Assembly (NCBI RefSeq): GCF_026342015.1 | Contig: NZ_JAPENL010000002.1 | Location: forward strand, 2,609,001-2,673,000 | Source of the DNA: Micromonospora lupini | Lineage (GTDB): Bacteria > Actinomycetota > Actinomycetes > Mycobacteriales > Micromonosporaceae | Length of the DNA: 64,000 nt | Reading direction: 5' to 3' | Shown here: piece after piece, positions 8,300-15,496 of the stretch | Numbering within the stretch: position 1 is the stretch's first letter | Layout: each line of letters starts with the position of its first letter | Translations under genes and position numbers: made by a program | The notes under the pieces: generated by a model | Databases searched by the model: none | Seen by the model: only the letters and a program-made list of their open reading frames with translations | What the model was told of the DNA's origin: nothing

Positions 8300-9265
8300 G
8301 TGGCGGACGAGGACCGTACGCGCTCGGATGCGCGGGCCGGGGACGAGCCGACCGGCCGACAGGCGTCGCACCGGCCGCGGACCCTCGCCGCCGGCCTGAG
8401 CCACCGGACGCTGCGCCGGCTCGCCCGCGCCCGACAGCGGCGGCGCTGGGCGCTGGAAGGGCTCGGCGCACTCGTCTGCCTGGTGGTGCTCGTCGCGTAT
8501 CTCGGTACGCGGTCCGGCCCGGAGTCGGGCGACGGCCCGGCCGGCGGATCGGGTGGTGTGCCCGCCGGAGCCATCCGCCCGACGGCTCTTCCGGCCGCCG
8601 ACGGGCACGCCACAGATACCGGGCCGGCGCAGCCCGGTCTGCGCCCCCGGGAGCGGCCACCCTCGCCCGAGCCGCCTCCGTCGACGAGCGCGCCCGCCCC
8701 GCCACCGAAGAAGCCGGGGACGTCGCTGCTGTCGGTGAGCCGCGCCGAGGTGCCCGCCGAGGTCGACCTCACCGCCGTGGGCACCCGCGACTGGATGCAC
8801 TGGGGGCTGCGCGGCGGCAACTCGACAGTGCGCAAGCGCTCCGGCTCCGGTGAGATCGTCGACGGGGGTGGGAAGGGCGCCCGGATCGGCTGGGACGGCA
8901 ACCAGGAGGTCGTCCGCTGGTCCGACGGCGCACCCGAGCGGTCGGACCGGGGCAGCTCCAACGGCGTCTACACCTGTGGCGTGGGCAACGGGTTCACGCT
9001 GGCGGTCGCCGGCAGCGGGGCGCCGCGCACCGTCCAGCTCTACGCCGGGATCTGGATGGCACGAGGTCGGCTGGACGTGCGGCTGTCCACCGGCGGGCCG
9101 GTCAGCACGCTACGCCTGGAGGATCCGTACACCAGCCAGAGCGCCCAGTTCACCATCCGGTTCGAGCTGCCGAAGGACGCCCGGCTGGTGCTGACCTGGA
9201 CAGTTGAGAAGGTCTTCACCCCGCACTGCGGCAACGTCGGCCTCCAGGCCCTCGCGCTGCGCTGA
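8300..9265 (+). CDS. Membrane-anchored protein with C-terminal beta-sandwich domain, function unknown
   Basis: 321 residues from the GTG at 8300, which has a GGAGGGG just upstream. A basic cytoplasmic segment of about 50 residues is followed by one membrane helix (near residues 55-72), then a Pro/Ser/Thr-rich spacer, then a domain of about 180 residues with repeated short strands. The domain holds motifs such as DWMHWGL and VRWSDG and two Cys (YTCGVG and PHCGN) that could pair outside the cell. The fold looks like the carbohydrate-binding jelly-roll modules often attached to actinobacterial cell-surface enzymes, but no catalytic motif is visible. It probably sits on the outer face of the membrane. 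Confidence 0.7.
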   Translation: MADEDRTRSDARAGDEPTGRQASHRPRTLAAGLSHRTLRRLARARQRRRWALEGLGALVCLVVLVAYLGTRSGPESGDGPAGGSGGVPAGAIRPTALPAADGHATDTGPAQPGLRPRERPPSPEPPPSTSAPAPPPKKPGTSLLSVSRAEVPAEVDLTAVGTRDWMHWGLRGGNSTVRKRSGSGEIVDGGGKGARIGWDGNQEVVRWSDGAPERSDRGSSNGVYTCGVGNGFTLAVAGSGAPRTVQLYAGIWMARGRLDVRLSTGGPVSTLRLEDPYTSQSAQFTIRFELPKDARLVLTWTVEKVFTPHCGNVGLQALALR

Positions 9266-9364
9266 ACCGGCCAGCCGGCGGGACAGTTTGTCCGTCGCCC
9301 TCGGTCGAGCGCGACGTAACTTTCTGCTGTCCCCGTCCCACCTTCCCTTGTGGAGGAAGCGCAG

Positions 9365-9694
9365 ATGAGCAGCAGTACCGCCCACCGCGTCCGTCCCGTC
9401 GTTCCCTCCGGCGCCGACGAACTGCCCGGCGAGGTGCTCCGCGACATTCCGCTGCCGCCGTACGTGACGGGCGAGGACGCCCAGTTCGCGGTGCGCGCGG
9501 TGGTGGTGCACGCGCCCCGGCGCTGGTCCGGCGGTGTCGTTTGCCGCAACGACGCCAGCCCACACCCGTGCCGGCTGCACCGTTGGGGCACCCGGGTGCT
9601 GGCGCTGCGCGGGCTGCGGGCCGCCGAGATCGCCGCGCTCATCGAGCGCGGCGACCCGACGGCGGTGCCCCCCACACCGGACCGCCCCGCCTGA
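9365..9694 (+). CDS. Small conserved-type hypothetical protein
   Basis: 109 residues from the ATG at 9365, which has GGAGGA 7 bases upstream; a GTG at 9350 is in frame but would leave no ribosome-binding site. The protein has no membrane segment. It contains a central region with two Cys (GVVCRND and HPCRLH) and a helical C-terminus (AAEIAALIERGDP). I do not recognise a domain. It is convergent with dacB. Confidence 0.6.
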   Translation: MSSSTAHRVRPVVPSGADELPGEVLRDIPLPPYVTGEDAQFAVRAVVVHAPRRWSGGVVCRNDASPHPCRLHRWGTRVLALRGLRAAEIAALIERGDPTAVPPTPDRPA

Positions 9695-9706
9695 CCCCCC
9701 GGTCAG
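9691..9706. terminator. Hairpin built from two facing stop codons
   Basis: CTGACC at 9691-9696 and GGTCAG at 9701-9706 pair over a CCCC loop. Each arm contains the TGA stop of one of the two convergent genes. This is probably a compact bidirectional terminator. Confidence 0.5.
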
Positions 9707-11286
9707 CAGGTGATCGGCTTGACCCAGGAACACTCCACGCCCTCCGGTGTACGCGGCGTCTCCGGCACTGCGGGCGGCGCGACCCGTGCCGCGCTCGCGC
9801 CGTCGTCTCGGTGGCCGGCCAGCGCCACGGCGATCTGGTCCTCCAGCGGCTTGACCGACGCCGTCAGGTAGTTGTTCAACAGGATGGAGAACGCCAGTAG
9901 GTGCCCGTCGGCGCTGGTGACGTAGCCGGACAGCGCGGAGACGCCGGTGAGGCTGCCGGTCTTGGCATGCACGTTGCCCGCCGCCGGGGTGTCGGCCATG
10001 CGGCTGCGCAGCGTGCCGCCGACGAACCGTTCCGGCTGCCCGGCGATGGGCAGCGCCGCGTACCAGGTGGGGAACCAGGGCTCGGCCCGCACGGCGGCCA
10101 GGAGGTCGACGAACTCCGTCGCGGGCACCAGGTTGCGGCGGGACAGTCCCGAGCCGTCGCGCTGGCGCAGGGTTCCGGTGTCCATGCCGGTGTCGGCGAC
10201 GTACTCGCTGATCGCCGTGAGGCCCGCGGACCAGGTGCCCGCGCCGGAGAGCACCCGGCCGATCTCCTTGGTCAGGACCTCGGCGTGCCCGTTGTTGGAG
10301 AGCTTGAGAAACGGCGTCATCAGCTCGGCCAGGCTCATCGAGTCGTGTCGCGCCACCGGCTGGGCCGCCTCCGGAGTGGGTTCGCCGAGTACCGTCCGGC
10401 CGAGCACCCGTACGCCGTGCCGGCGCAGCGCCGCCCGGAACACCTCGGCCGCGTAGCCGGTGGGTTCCCAGACGGTCACCCAGTCGCTTGCCGGCTCGCT
10501 GCCGACGGCGATCTGCCCGGTCACCACGATCGTGTTGCCGCCGTGTTCGCGCTCGATGGAGATCGAGGTCTCGCCCTCGCTGACGGTCTCGGCGCGGTTG
10601 TCGACGTGGACGTAGCCGGTGGGCGGCGTGGTGCTGACCACCGGCCTCGCGCCGGCCCGGCCGGCCGGCGCGGCGTGCACGATCACGGTGCCCGCGTCGT
10701 AGTCGGTGTCCGGCGCGACGGTGAGCGCGGAGACCTGTGCCGCGTAGTAGTAGGGCTCGTCGTCCCACGTCCAGTCGGGGCCCAGCCGGGTGCGGTCGTA
10801 GCGGGTGTCGTCGGCGACCAGGTTGCCGGTCACGACCCGGACGCCGTCGGCGGCGACCTGTGCGGCCAGGGCGTCGTAGTCGGCCGCGAGCATGGTCGGG
10901 TCACCGCCGCCCCGCAGGTACAGATTGCCGGAGAGCAGCCCGGCGCGGCGCCTGCCCGTGGTGTGGACGTCGGTGCTGAAGTGGTGACCCGGGCCGAGCA
11001 GCTCCAGGGCGGCGGTCGAGGTCAGCAACTTGGTGTTGGAGGCCGGGACCAGCCGCCGGTCGCCGTTGCGGTCGTAGAGGGTCTGCCCGGTGCTGGTGTC
11101 GACGACGACCACCGACGTCTGGGCGCCGGCCAGCCGACTGTCGGCGAGGATCGTGTCGATTGTGGCGCGCAGTCGGGTCGTCGCGGCGGTGGGCGACTCG
11201 GCGGTGGCGCCGGACGCGCCGACGGTGGCCGCGGTGGCGGCGAGCGCGAGCAGCGCGACAGCGCGCGGGAAGAGACGACGATGCAT
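9703..11286 (-). CDS. dacB: D-alanyl-D-alanine carboxypeptidase/endopeptidase (PBP4 type)
   Basis: 527 residues, peptidase family S13. A signal peptide covers about residues 1-29 (ends in ASGATAES). The SxxK motif is S83-N-T-K86 (PASNTKLL), the SxN motif is LSNNGHAE, and the KTG motif is KTGSLTGVSALSGYV. The large insert between the first two motifs is typical of DacB. It trims or cleaves D-Ala cross-links in peptidoglycan outside the cell. The C-terminus holds two Cys (ECSWVKPITC) that could form a disulfide. Confidence 0.93.
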   Translation of the reverse strand: MHRRLFPRAVALLALAATAATVGASGATAESPTAATTRLRATIDTILADSRLAGAQTSVVVVDTSTGQTLYDRNGDRRLVPASNTKLLTSTAALELLGPGHHFSTDVHTTGRRRAGLLSGNLYLRGGGDPTMLAADYDALAAQVAADGVRVVTGNLVADDTRYDRTRLGPDWTWDDEPYYYAAQVSALTVAPDTDYDAGTVIVHAAPAGRAGARPVVSTTPPTGYVHVDNRAETVSEGETSISIEREHGGNTIVVTGQIAVGSEPASDWVTVWEPTGYAAEVFRAALRRHGVRVLGRTVLGEPTPEAAQPVARHDSMSLAELMTPFLKLSNNGHAEVLTKEIGRVLSGAGTWSAGLTAISEYVADTGMDTGTLRQRDGSGLSRRNLVPATEFVDLLAAVRAEPWFPTWYAALPIAGQPERFVGGTLRSRMADTPAAGNVHAKTGSLTGVSALSGYVTSADGHLLAFSILLNNYLTASVKPLEDQIAVALAGHRDDGASAARVAPPAVPETPRTPEGVECSWVKPITC

Positions 11287-11353
11287 GCGCCGATGCTGTC
11301 ACGAAGGTAATCGCCAGAGAAGAGCCTCGGTCGAAGGTTATTGCCGCCAGCGT

Positions 11354-12070
11354 CTACTTCGGTCCGCCGACCGACCTGTCGTGCCCACCCCAGTAGTGCC
11401 GCTGCGCGCCCATGACCAGTGGCGCCACCAGCGCGGCGAGAGCGCCGCCGAGCAGCGGGAAGACGATGAACACCCAGAGCTGGCGGAGTGCGGTGCCCCC
11501 CTCGAAGACCGCCGGACCGAAGGCGCGGGCCGGGTTGACCGCTGCGCCGGTCAGCGTCACGCCGACCAGTTGGGTCGCGGCCAGGGCCAGCCCGATGGCG
11601 ACGCCCGCGACGCCCGGGTTCTCGCTGCGGCTCGTCACGACCAGGATGACCAGGACGAAGAGGAACGTCAGTACGATCTCCAGCACGGCGGCGCCGCCCC
11701 GGTTGATGTGCGCGCCGTACCCGTTCGAGCCCAGCGCCCCGGTCTGGTCCGCCACGTCACCCCAGCGGGTCAACGCCCAGAGCAGGAAGCCGGCCACTGT
11801 CGCCCCGACGAACTGGGCGATCCAGTAGGCCACCGCGCCGATCACCGAGATCTTGCCGGACAGCAGCACGCCGAGCGTCACCGCCGGGTTGACGTGACTG
11901 CCGGAGAGCGGGCCGATCGTGTAGACGAGGGCCAGCATGACGAACCCGAAGGCCAGCGCGACGACCACCACGCCGCCCTGGATTCGCGCGGCGACGGCCG
12001 CACCCACGCCGAAGAAGACGAGCAGCAGGGTGCCGAGGAACTCGGCCGCGGCACGACGGACGTCATCCAT
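11354..12070 (-). CDS. Aquaporin / MIP-family channel
   Basis: 238 residues with six membrane helices and the two half-helix NPA motifs, HVNPAVTLG and AVNPARAFGP. The second NPA is followed by Arg, as in water and glycerol channels. The frame stays open upstream to 12643, but the protein clearly begins at the ATG at 12070 (MDDVRRAAAEFLGT), with TACGCT 6 bases before it. It probably conducts water or small uncharged solutes; the selectivity filter was not modelled. Confidence 0.92.
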   Translation of the reverse strand: MDDVRRAAAEFLGTLLLVFFGVGAAVAARIQGGVVVVALAFGFVMLALVYTIGPLSGSHVNPAVTLGVLLSGKISVIGAVAYWIAQFVGATVAGFLLWALTRWGDVADQTGALGSNGYGAHINRGGAAVLEIVLTFLFVLVILVVTSRSENPGVAGVAIGLALAATQLVGVTLTGAAVNPARAFGPAVFEGGTALRQLWVFIVFPLLGGALAALVAPLVMGAQRHYWGGHDRSVGGPK

Positions 12071-12374
12071 TTCCCCAGCGTAAGGATGATTCGGGCAAAA
12101 CGGTGGGGGAATCGGGTGTGCCCGGCGAACCGAGATCGTTCGTGGCTCGCACCCACACACCCACCCCGTACTCGACTGATCCGGCTCTATTTGACGGATC
12201 GCCTGGCAGCGGGCACCGTGGGCAGGGACGGGGCCCTTCAGCTGCCCCGATGCGATGCGACGGCGATGACCGTCCGTCCCTCCTGTCGCCTCCCACGCGT
12301 GCTCGTACGCGGACCATCTGTCCGGTCTGCGTGACAACCGACCGCGAGCCGAGAATCCACGAGGAGTTCCGCAC
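12071..12374. other. Divergent intergenic region
   Basis: 304 bases between the aquaporin and the HesB-like gene. It holds the leaderless aquaporin promoter at one end and a GAGGAG ribosome-binding site (12361-12366) at the other. A TTGACG near 12199 may be part of a promoter for the HesB-like gene, but no convincing -10 was found with it. Confidence 0.4.
12077..12082 (-). promoter_or_regulatory. -10 box of a probable leaderless promoter
   Basis: TACGCT on the minus strand, 6 bases before the aquaporin ATG at 12070. Confidence 0.5.
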
Positions 12375-12656
12375 ATGCTCACCATGACCGACAATGCCGT
12401 GCTCGTCATCCGTGACCTCGCCAACCAGCAGGACGTGGCCGAGGACGGCGGTGTGCGGATCGCCGCCGACGCCGACGCCGGATCCCTCACCGTGGAACTG
12501 GTGCCCGAGCCGGAGCAGGGCGACCACGTCGTCGACAACCAGGGCGCCCGGATCTTCCTCGACCCGGACGCCGCCGAACTGCTCGGCGACGCCTCGGTGG
12601 ACGCCACGGTCGACGACGAGGGGATCATCCAGTTCGGTTTCACCGAGAAGCAGTAG
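12375..12656 (+). CDS. HesB/IscA-like (A-type Fe-S carrier fold) protein without cysteines
   Basis: 93 residues; GAGGAG is 8 bases before the ATG. The sequence follows the A-type carrier pattern (GVRIAADADAGSLTVELV, DQGARIFLDPDAAELL) but contains no Cys, so it cannot bind a cluster the way IscA/ErpA do. Actinobacterial proteins of this type are usually annotated HesB or Fe-S cluster assembly proteins. It is strongly acidic. The role is unknown, and the annotation by fold should not be read as function. Confidence 0.65.
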   Translation: MLTMTDNAVLVIRDLANQQDVAEDGGVRIAADADAGSLTVELVPEPEQGDHVVDNQGARIFLDPDAAELLGDASVDATVDDEGIIQFGFTEKQ

Positions 12657-12658
12657 CC

Positions 12659-12728
12659 GCGGTTCTCACCGCAGCGCTTCCCGGGCGGTTCTCACCGCAG
12701 CGCTTCCCGGGCGGTTCTCACCGCAGCG
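12659..12728. repeat. 26-bp tandem repeat (2.7 copies) with internal hairpin and a stop codon
   Basis: Exact copies at 12659-12684 and 12685-12710, and a partial third copy at 12711-12728 that forms the true 3' end of the minus-strand gene. Each copy contains GCGGT-TCTC-ACCGC, a small hairpin, and the TGA stop with the preceding codons of the beta-family gene. The array lies between two convergent genes and gives up to three tandem hairpins, so it may serve as a terminator. Confidence 0.8.
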
Positions 12729-13788
12729 ATCGCCCTCGCTGCGGCGGGCCCGACGGGGGGTCCCATCCGGCCCCGGTGCCGTCGTCGGGCGGCACCAGCG
12801 CGGCGAGCACGTGCGCCAGGTGGTGCGACGTGCTCCACGCCGTCCAGATGGCGGTCGACCCGGCGCCGGCGCCCCGACGGGCGCGGCGCAGCAACTCGTG
12901 GTCGCCCCAGGAGAAGGCCGCCCCGGCGCTCGACCAGTGCGGCGCCGCCACCAGCGTGCGGCACAGGTCGGCGAAGCGGTCCTCGCCCCGACCGCCACGG
13001 CGCGACCAGCGGTACACCCACCAGCCGTCGTCGGCGGTGTACCGCACGGTGGGCATCCGGTCGCCCGGATCGCCGGAGTCGGCCAGCGCCGGCCCGACGC
13101 CGTAGTCGCCGTAGTCCACCCCGATGTCGGTAAGCCGCCGCCAGAGCTGCCAGTCCCAGCGCTCCAGCCGGATCGGCTCGTCGGTGGGCAGCCGGGACAG
13201 CGTCGGCGGCATGCCACCGGCCGCCACCGTCGCCGAGCGCCAGGCGTGGCGACGGGCCCAGTCCAGCAGTCGGCGTACCCGCGGCTCGGCCACCCGCACG
13301 TCCGCCGGGCAGCAGACGTCGCCCGCGTCCACCAGCAGGTCGCACTCCTCCGGCGCGAGGCCTGTGAACCGCCAGATCCGCTCGACGGCTGTCGTGTCCG
13401 CGTCCGGCCCCGCCCGGTCGTGCGCGACGCGCAGCCGGATCAGGGCCCGCCGCGCGTACGCCCGGGCCGCGGTGCCATGCGCGACCAGCCGCCGGTCACC
13501 CTCCGCGAGCCCGATGACGGGCATCAGCGGTACGCCCCACCGAGCCAGCTCCGTGTCGACCGAGTCGGGCAGGGCGGAGACGTCGACGGCCGGCAGCAGC
13601 CCGACCGGCAACCGGCGTAGAGCGTCCCGGGTGGAGCGATCGACCGCGCCGATCTCCAGGATCGGGGCGAGCAGCGGGGCGACCGCGGGGTCGAGGTGGT
13701 GCAACGCTTCCAGCTCGCCGCGTCGGCGGGTGGCGAGGATGGGGCGGTAGACCGGTTCCGCCGCCCGGCCCCGGTGGGCGGGCACCAT
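12718..13788 (-). CDS. Beta-family protein (Beta_protein-like), function unknown
   Basis: 356 residues. The N-terminal part (YRPILATRRRGELEALHHLDPAVAPLLAPILE) matches the start of the beta protein family (Pfam Beta_protein), which is found in phages and scattered in bacteria with no established activity. The C-terminal half is rich in Trp and Arg. The ATG at 13788 sits exactly where a TTGACG-N16-TAGATT promoter would start transcription, so the mRNA should be leaderless. The 3' end has been duplicated (see the tandem repeat). Defence or phage links for the family are possible but not shown here. Confidence 0.75.
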   Translation of the reverse strand: MVPAHRGRAAEPVYRPILATRRRGELEALHHLDPAVAPLLAPILEIGAVDRSTRDALRRLPVGLLPAVDVSALPDSVDTELARWGVPLMPVIGLAEGDRRLVAHGTAARAYARRALIRLRVAHDRAGPDADTTAVERIWRFTGLAPEECDLLVDAGDVCCPADVRVAEPRVRRLLDWARRHAWRSATVAAGGMPPTLSRLPTDEPIRLERWDWQLWRRLTDIGVDYGDYGVGPALADSGDPGDRMPTVRYTADDGWWVYRWSRRGGRGEDRFADLCRTLVAAPHWSSAGAAFSWGDHELLRRARRGAGAGSTAIWTAWSTSHHLAHVLAALVPPDDGTGAGWDPPSGPPQRGRSLR

Positions 13789-13793
13789 ACCTC

Positions 13794-13821
13794 AATCTAG
13801 TCAGACATTCGCATACGTCAA
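13794..13821 (-). promoter_or_regulatory. Leaderless promoter with overlapping palindrome
   Basis: On the minus strand: -35 TTGACG (13821-13816), 16-base spacer, -10 TAGATT (13799-13794), 5 bases, then ATG at 13788. The -35 lies inside a dyad, ATACGT at 13813-13818 and ACGTAT at 13821-13826 with a 2-base centre, a possible operator. Confidence 0.65.
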
Positions 13822-13867
13822 CGTATTCGGGCCGCAAAATCCGCTGCCCGGCTGTCGCTTCGGCGAC

Positions 13868-13873
13868 TACGCT
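13868..13873 (+). promoter_or_regulatory. -10 box of a probable leaderless promoter
   Basis: TACGCT with a 6-base gap to the ATG at 13880. Confidence 0.45.
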
Positions 13874-13879
13874 CGCCCG

Positions 13880-14767
13880 ATGTCCGCGTCACCCCACCGC
13901 TACCGCTCCGACGACGAGGACAGCGGCCGCTGGGTCGGGTTCCCGTTCCGCGACGGCGACATCGTGATCAGCACCCGGTCCAAGAGCGGCACCACCTGGA
14001 TGCAGATGATCTGCGCGCTGCTGGTGCTCGGCACCCCGGAGCTGCCGGCGTCGCTTACCGAGCTGTCGCCCTGGCTGGACTGGCTGGGCGAGCCGCGCGA
14101 CGCGGTGTACCAGCGGCTGGCCACCCAACCGCACCGCCGGTTCATCAAGACGCACACGCCGCTGGACGGGGTGCCGCTCGACCCTCGGGTGCACTACGTG
14201 GTGGTGGCGCGGCATCCGCTGGACATGGCGGTGTCCCTCTATCACCAGTCCGGCAACCTGAACCGGGTCCGGATGGCCGAGCTGACCGGCCATCCCGTGC
14301 CGGCGGGCCCGCCGCGGGCCCGTCCGTCGGCACGGGAGTGGTTGCCGAGCTGGGTCGACCACGAGGTGGACCCGCGCGCCGAGCTGGACTCGCTGCCCGG
14401 GGTGCTCTGGCACCTGAGCGACGCCTGGGCCCGACGACACGAGCCGAACGTCGAGCTTGTGCACTACGACGACCTCCGGGCCGACCTGGGCGCCCAGATG
14501 CGCCGGCTGGCCGAGCGGTGGGACGTCCAGGTGCCCGCCGAGCGGTGGCCCACCCTGGTCGAGGCGGCCACGTTCGATCGGATGCGGGAACGCGCCGACC
14601 AGCTCGCCCCGGACATGCTCGGCGTGCTGCGGGACCGCCGGGCGTTCTTCCGCCAGGGCGGCTCCGGGCAGGGGCGCACCCTGCTGGACGGGGACGCTCT
14701 GGCCCGCTACGAGGAACGGGCGAGGGCCCTGGCCCCGCCCGACCTGCTCGCCTGGCTGCACCGCTAG
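13880..14767 (+). CDS. Sulfotransferase-family protein (PAPS-dependent)
   Basis: 295 residues of the cytosolic sulfotransferase type. The 5'-phosphosulfate-binding loop is RSKSGTTWMQM near residue 35, and the 3'-phosphate-binding region is VVARHPLDMAVSLYHQ near residue 110. The C-terminal RKGxxGDWK-like motif is altered to FRQGGSGQGRTLL. It should transfer sulfate from PAPS to a hydroxyl or amine of a small molecule. There is no metabolite cluster beside it, so the acceptor is unknown. It is divergent from the beta-family gene. Confidence 0.87.
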   Translation: MSASPHRYRSDDEDSGRWVGFPFRDGDIVISTRSKSGTTWMQMICALLVLGTPELPASLTELSPWLDWLGEPRDAVYQRLATQPHRRFIKTHTPLDGVPLDPRVHYVVVARHPLDMAVSLYHQSGNLNRVRMAELTGHPVPAGPPRARPSAREWLPSWVDHEVDPRAELDSLPGVLWHLSDAWARRHEPNVELVHYDDLRADLGAQMRRLAERWDVQVPAERWPTLVEAATFDRMRERADQLAPDMLGVLRDRRAFFRQGGSGQGRTLLDGDALARYEERARALAPPDLLAWLHR

Positions 14768-14831
14768 CCGAAACTCGCCTGGCTGCGCCGCTGACCGAAC
14801 TCGTCTTGCCGCGTGCACCGCCAGCCGAAAA
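14747..14831. repeat. Degenerate direct repeats of the sulfotransferase 3' end
   Basis: The last 27 bases of the gene with its stop (14747-14773) recur as a near copy at 14774-14799 and a more degraded copy at 14800-14831. The rest of the gap to 15061 shows no gene. Confidence 0.6.
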
Positions 14832-15061
14832 GAGCGCACGGCGCCGCTCGACCGTGGTCGGAACGTCGCCGCGCTCTGGCCGTCTCCCACCACCGCAGCC
14901 GTTCGGCGGTACGCCGGCGGGGACCTGGCTCGACCGGCCACTCGCGCCGGTCTGGGTTTCTCGATCCCCGGTCTGCGCGGATCCAAACCTGCCGACCGTG
15001 GGGAATTCCACCATCTGCCGGTCCCGGCGTGACGCGCGACCGAACGGGGTATGAGCGGGCC

Positions 15062-15454
15062 ATGGAGCATTTCACGATCGCGACAGTCGCCGAGAAGAGC
15101 CCGGACTTCCGGCGGGTGCTGTGGACCGGCGAGCACACCCAGCTGGTGATCATGACCATTCCGCCGGGCGGGGAGATCGGCGAGGAGGTGCACGACGGCA
15201 TCGACCAGATCCTGACCTTCGTCAGCGGAACGGGTGAGGCCCGGGTCGCCGGCGCGAAGCGGGACGTCGTCGCGGGCGACCTGGTCGTCGTGCCGTCCGG
15301 GACGAAGCACAACTTCGTCAACACCGGCCCGAACCCGCTTGTGCTCTACACCGTCTACGGCCCTCCGGAGCACGCCGACCAGGCCGTGCACCACACCAAG
15401 GAGGAAGCCGACAGGGCCGAGGAGGCCGGCGAGGACGAGCCGCCGACCGCGTGA
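15062..15454 (+). CDS. Single-domain cupin protein
   Basis: 130 residues from the ATG at 15062. It shows both cupin motifs: IPPGGEIGEEVHDGIDQILTFVSGTGE, with a metal-binding pattern G-x-E-x-H then E/Q, and GDLVVVPSGTKHNFVNTG. The C-terminus is a charged tail (EEADRAEEAGEDE). It probably is a metal-dependent enzyme or binding protein in the cytoplasm. It lies 42 bases before the GH15 gene in the same direction, and they may share a transcript. Confidence 0.85.
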   Translation: MEHFTIATVAEKSPDFRRVLWTGEHTQLVIMTIPPGGEIGEEVHDGIDQILTFVSGTGEARVAGAKRDVVAGDLVVVPSGTKHNFVNTGPNPLVLYTVYGPPEHADQAVHHTKEEADRAEEAGEDEPPTA

Positions 15455-15496
15455 CGGCGGCGGCCTGAAGCAGGCCGATCCGGGTACGCGCGGCGA

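Noticed and set aside
6192..8705. 837-codon reading frame that joins the serine hydrolase with upstream sequence
   Set aside because: The upstream part is antisense to the pentapeptide repeat gene and the following gene; the hydrolase begins at 7424 or 7406.
12659..12728. Possible CRISPR-like array
   Set aside because: The 26-bp copies are directly adjacent with no spacers and no cas genes are near.
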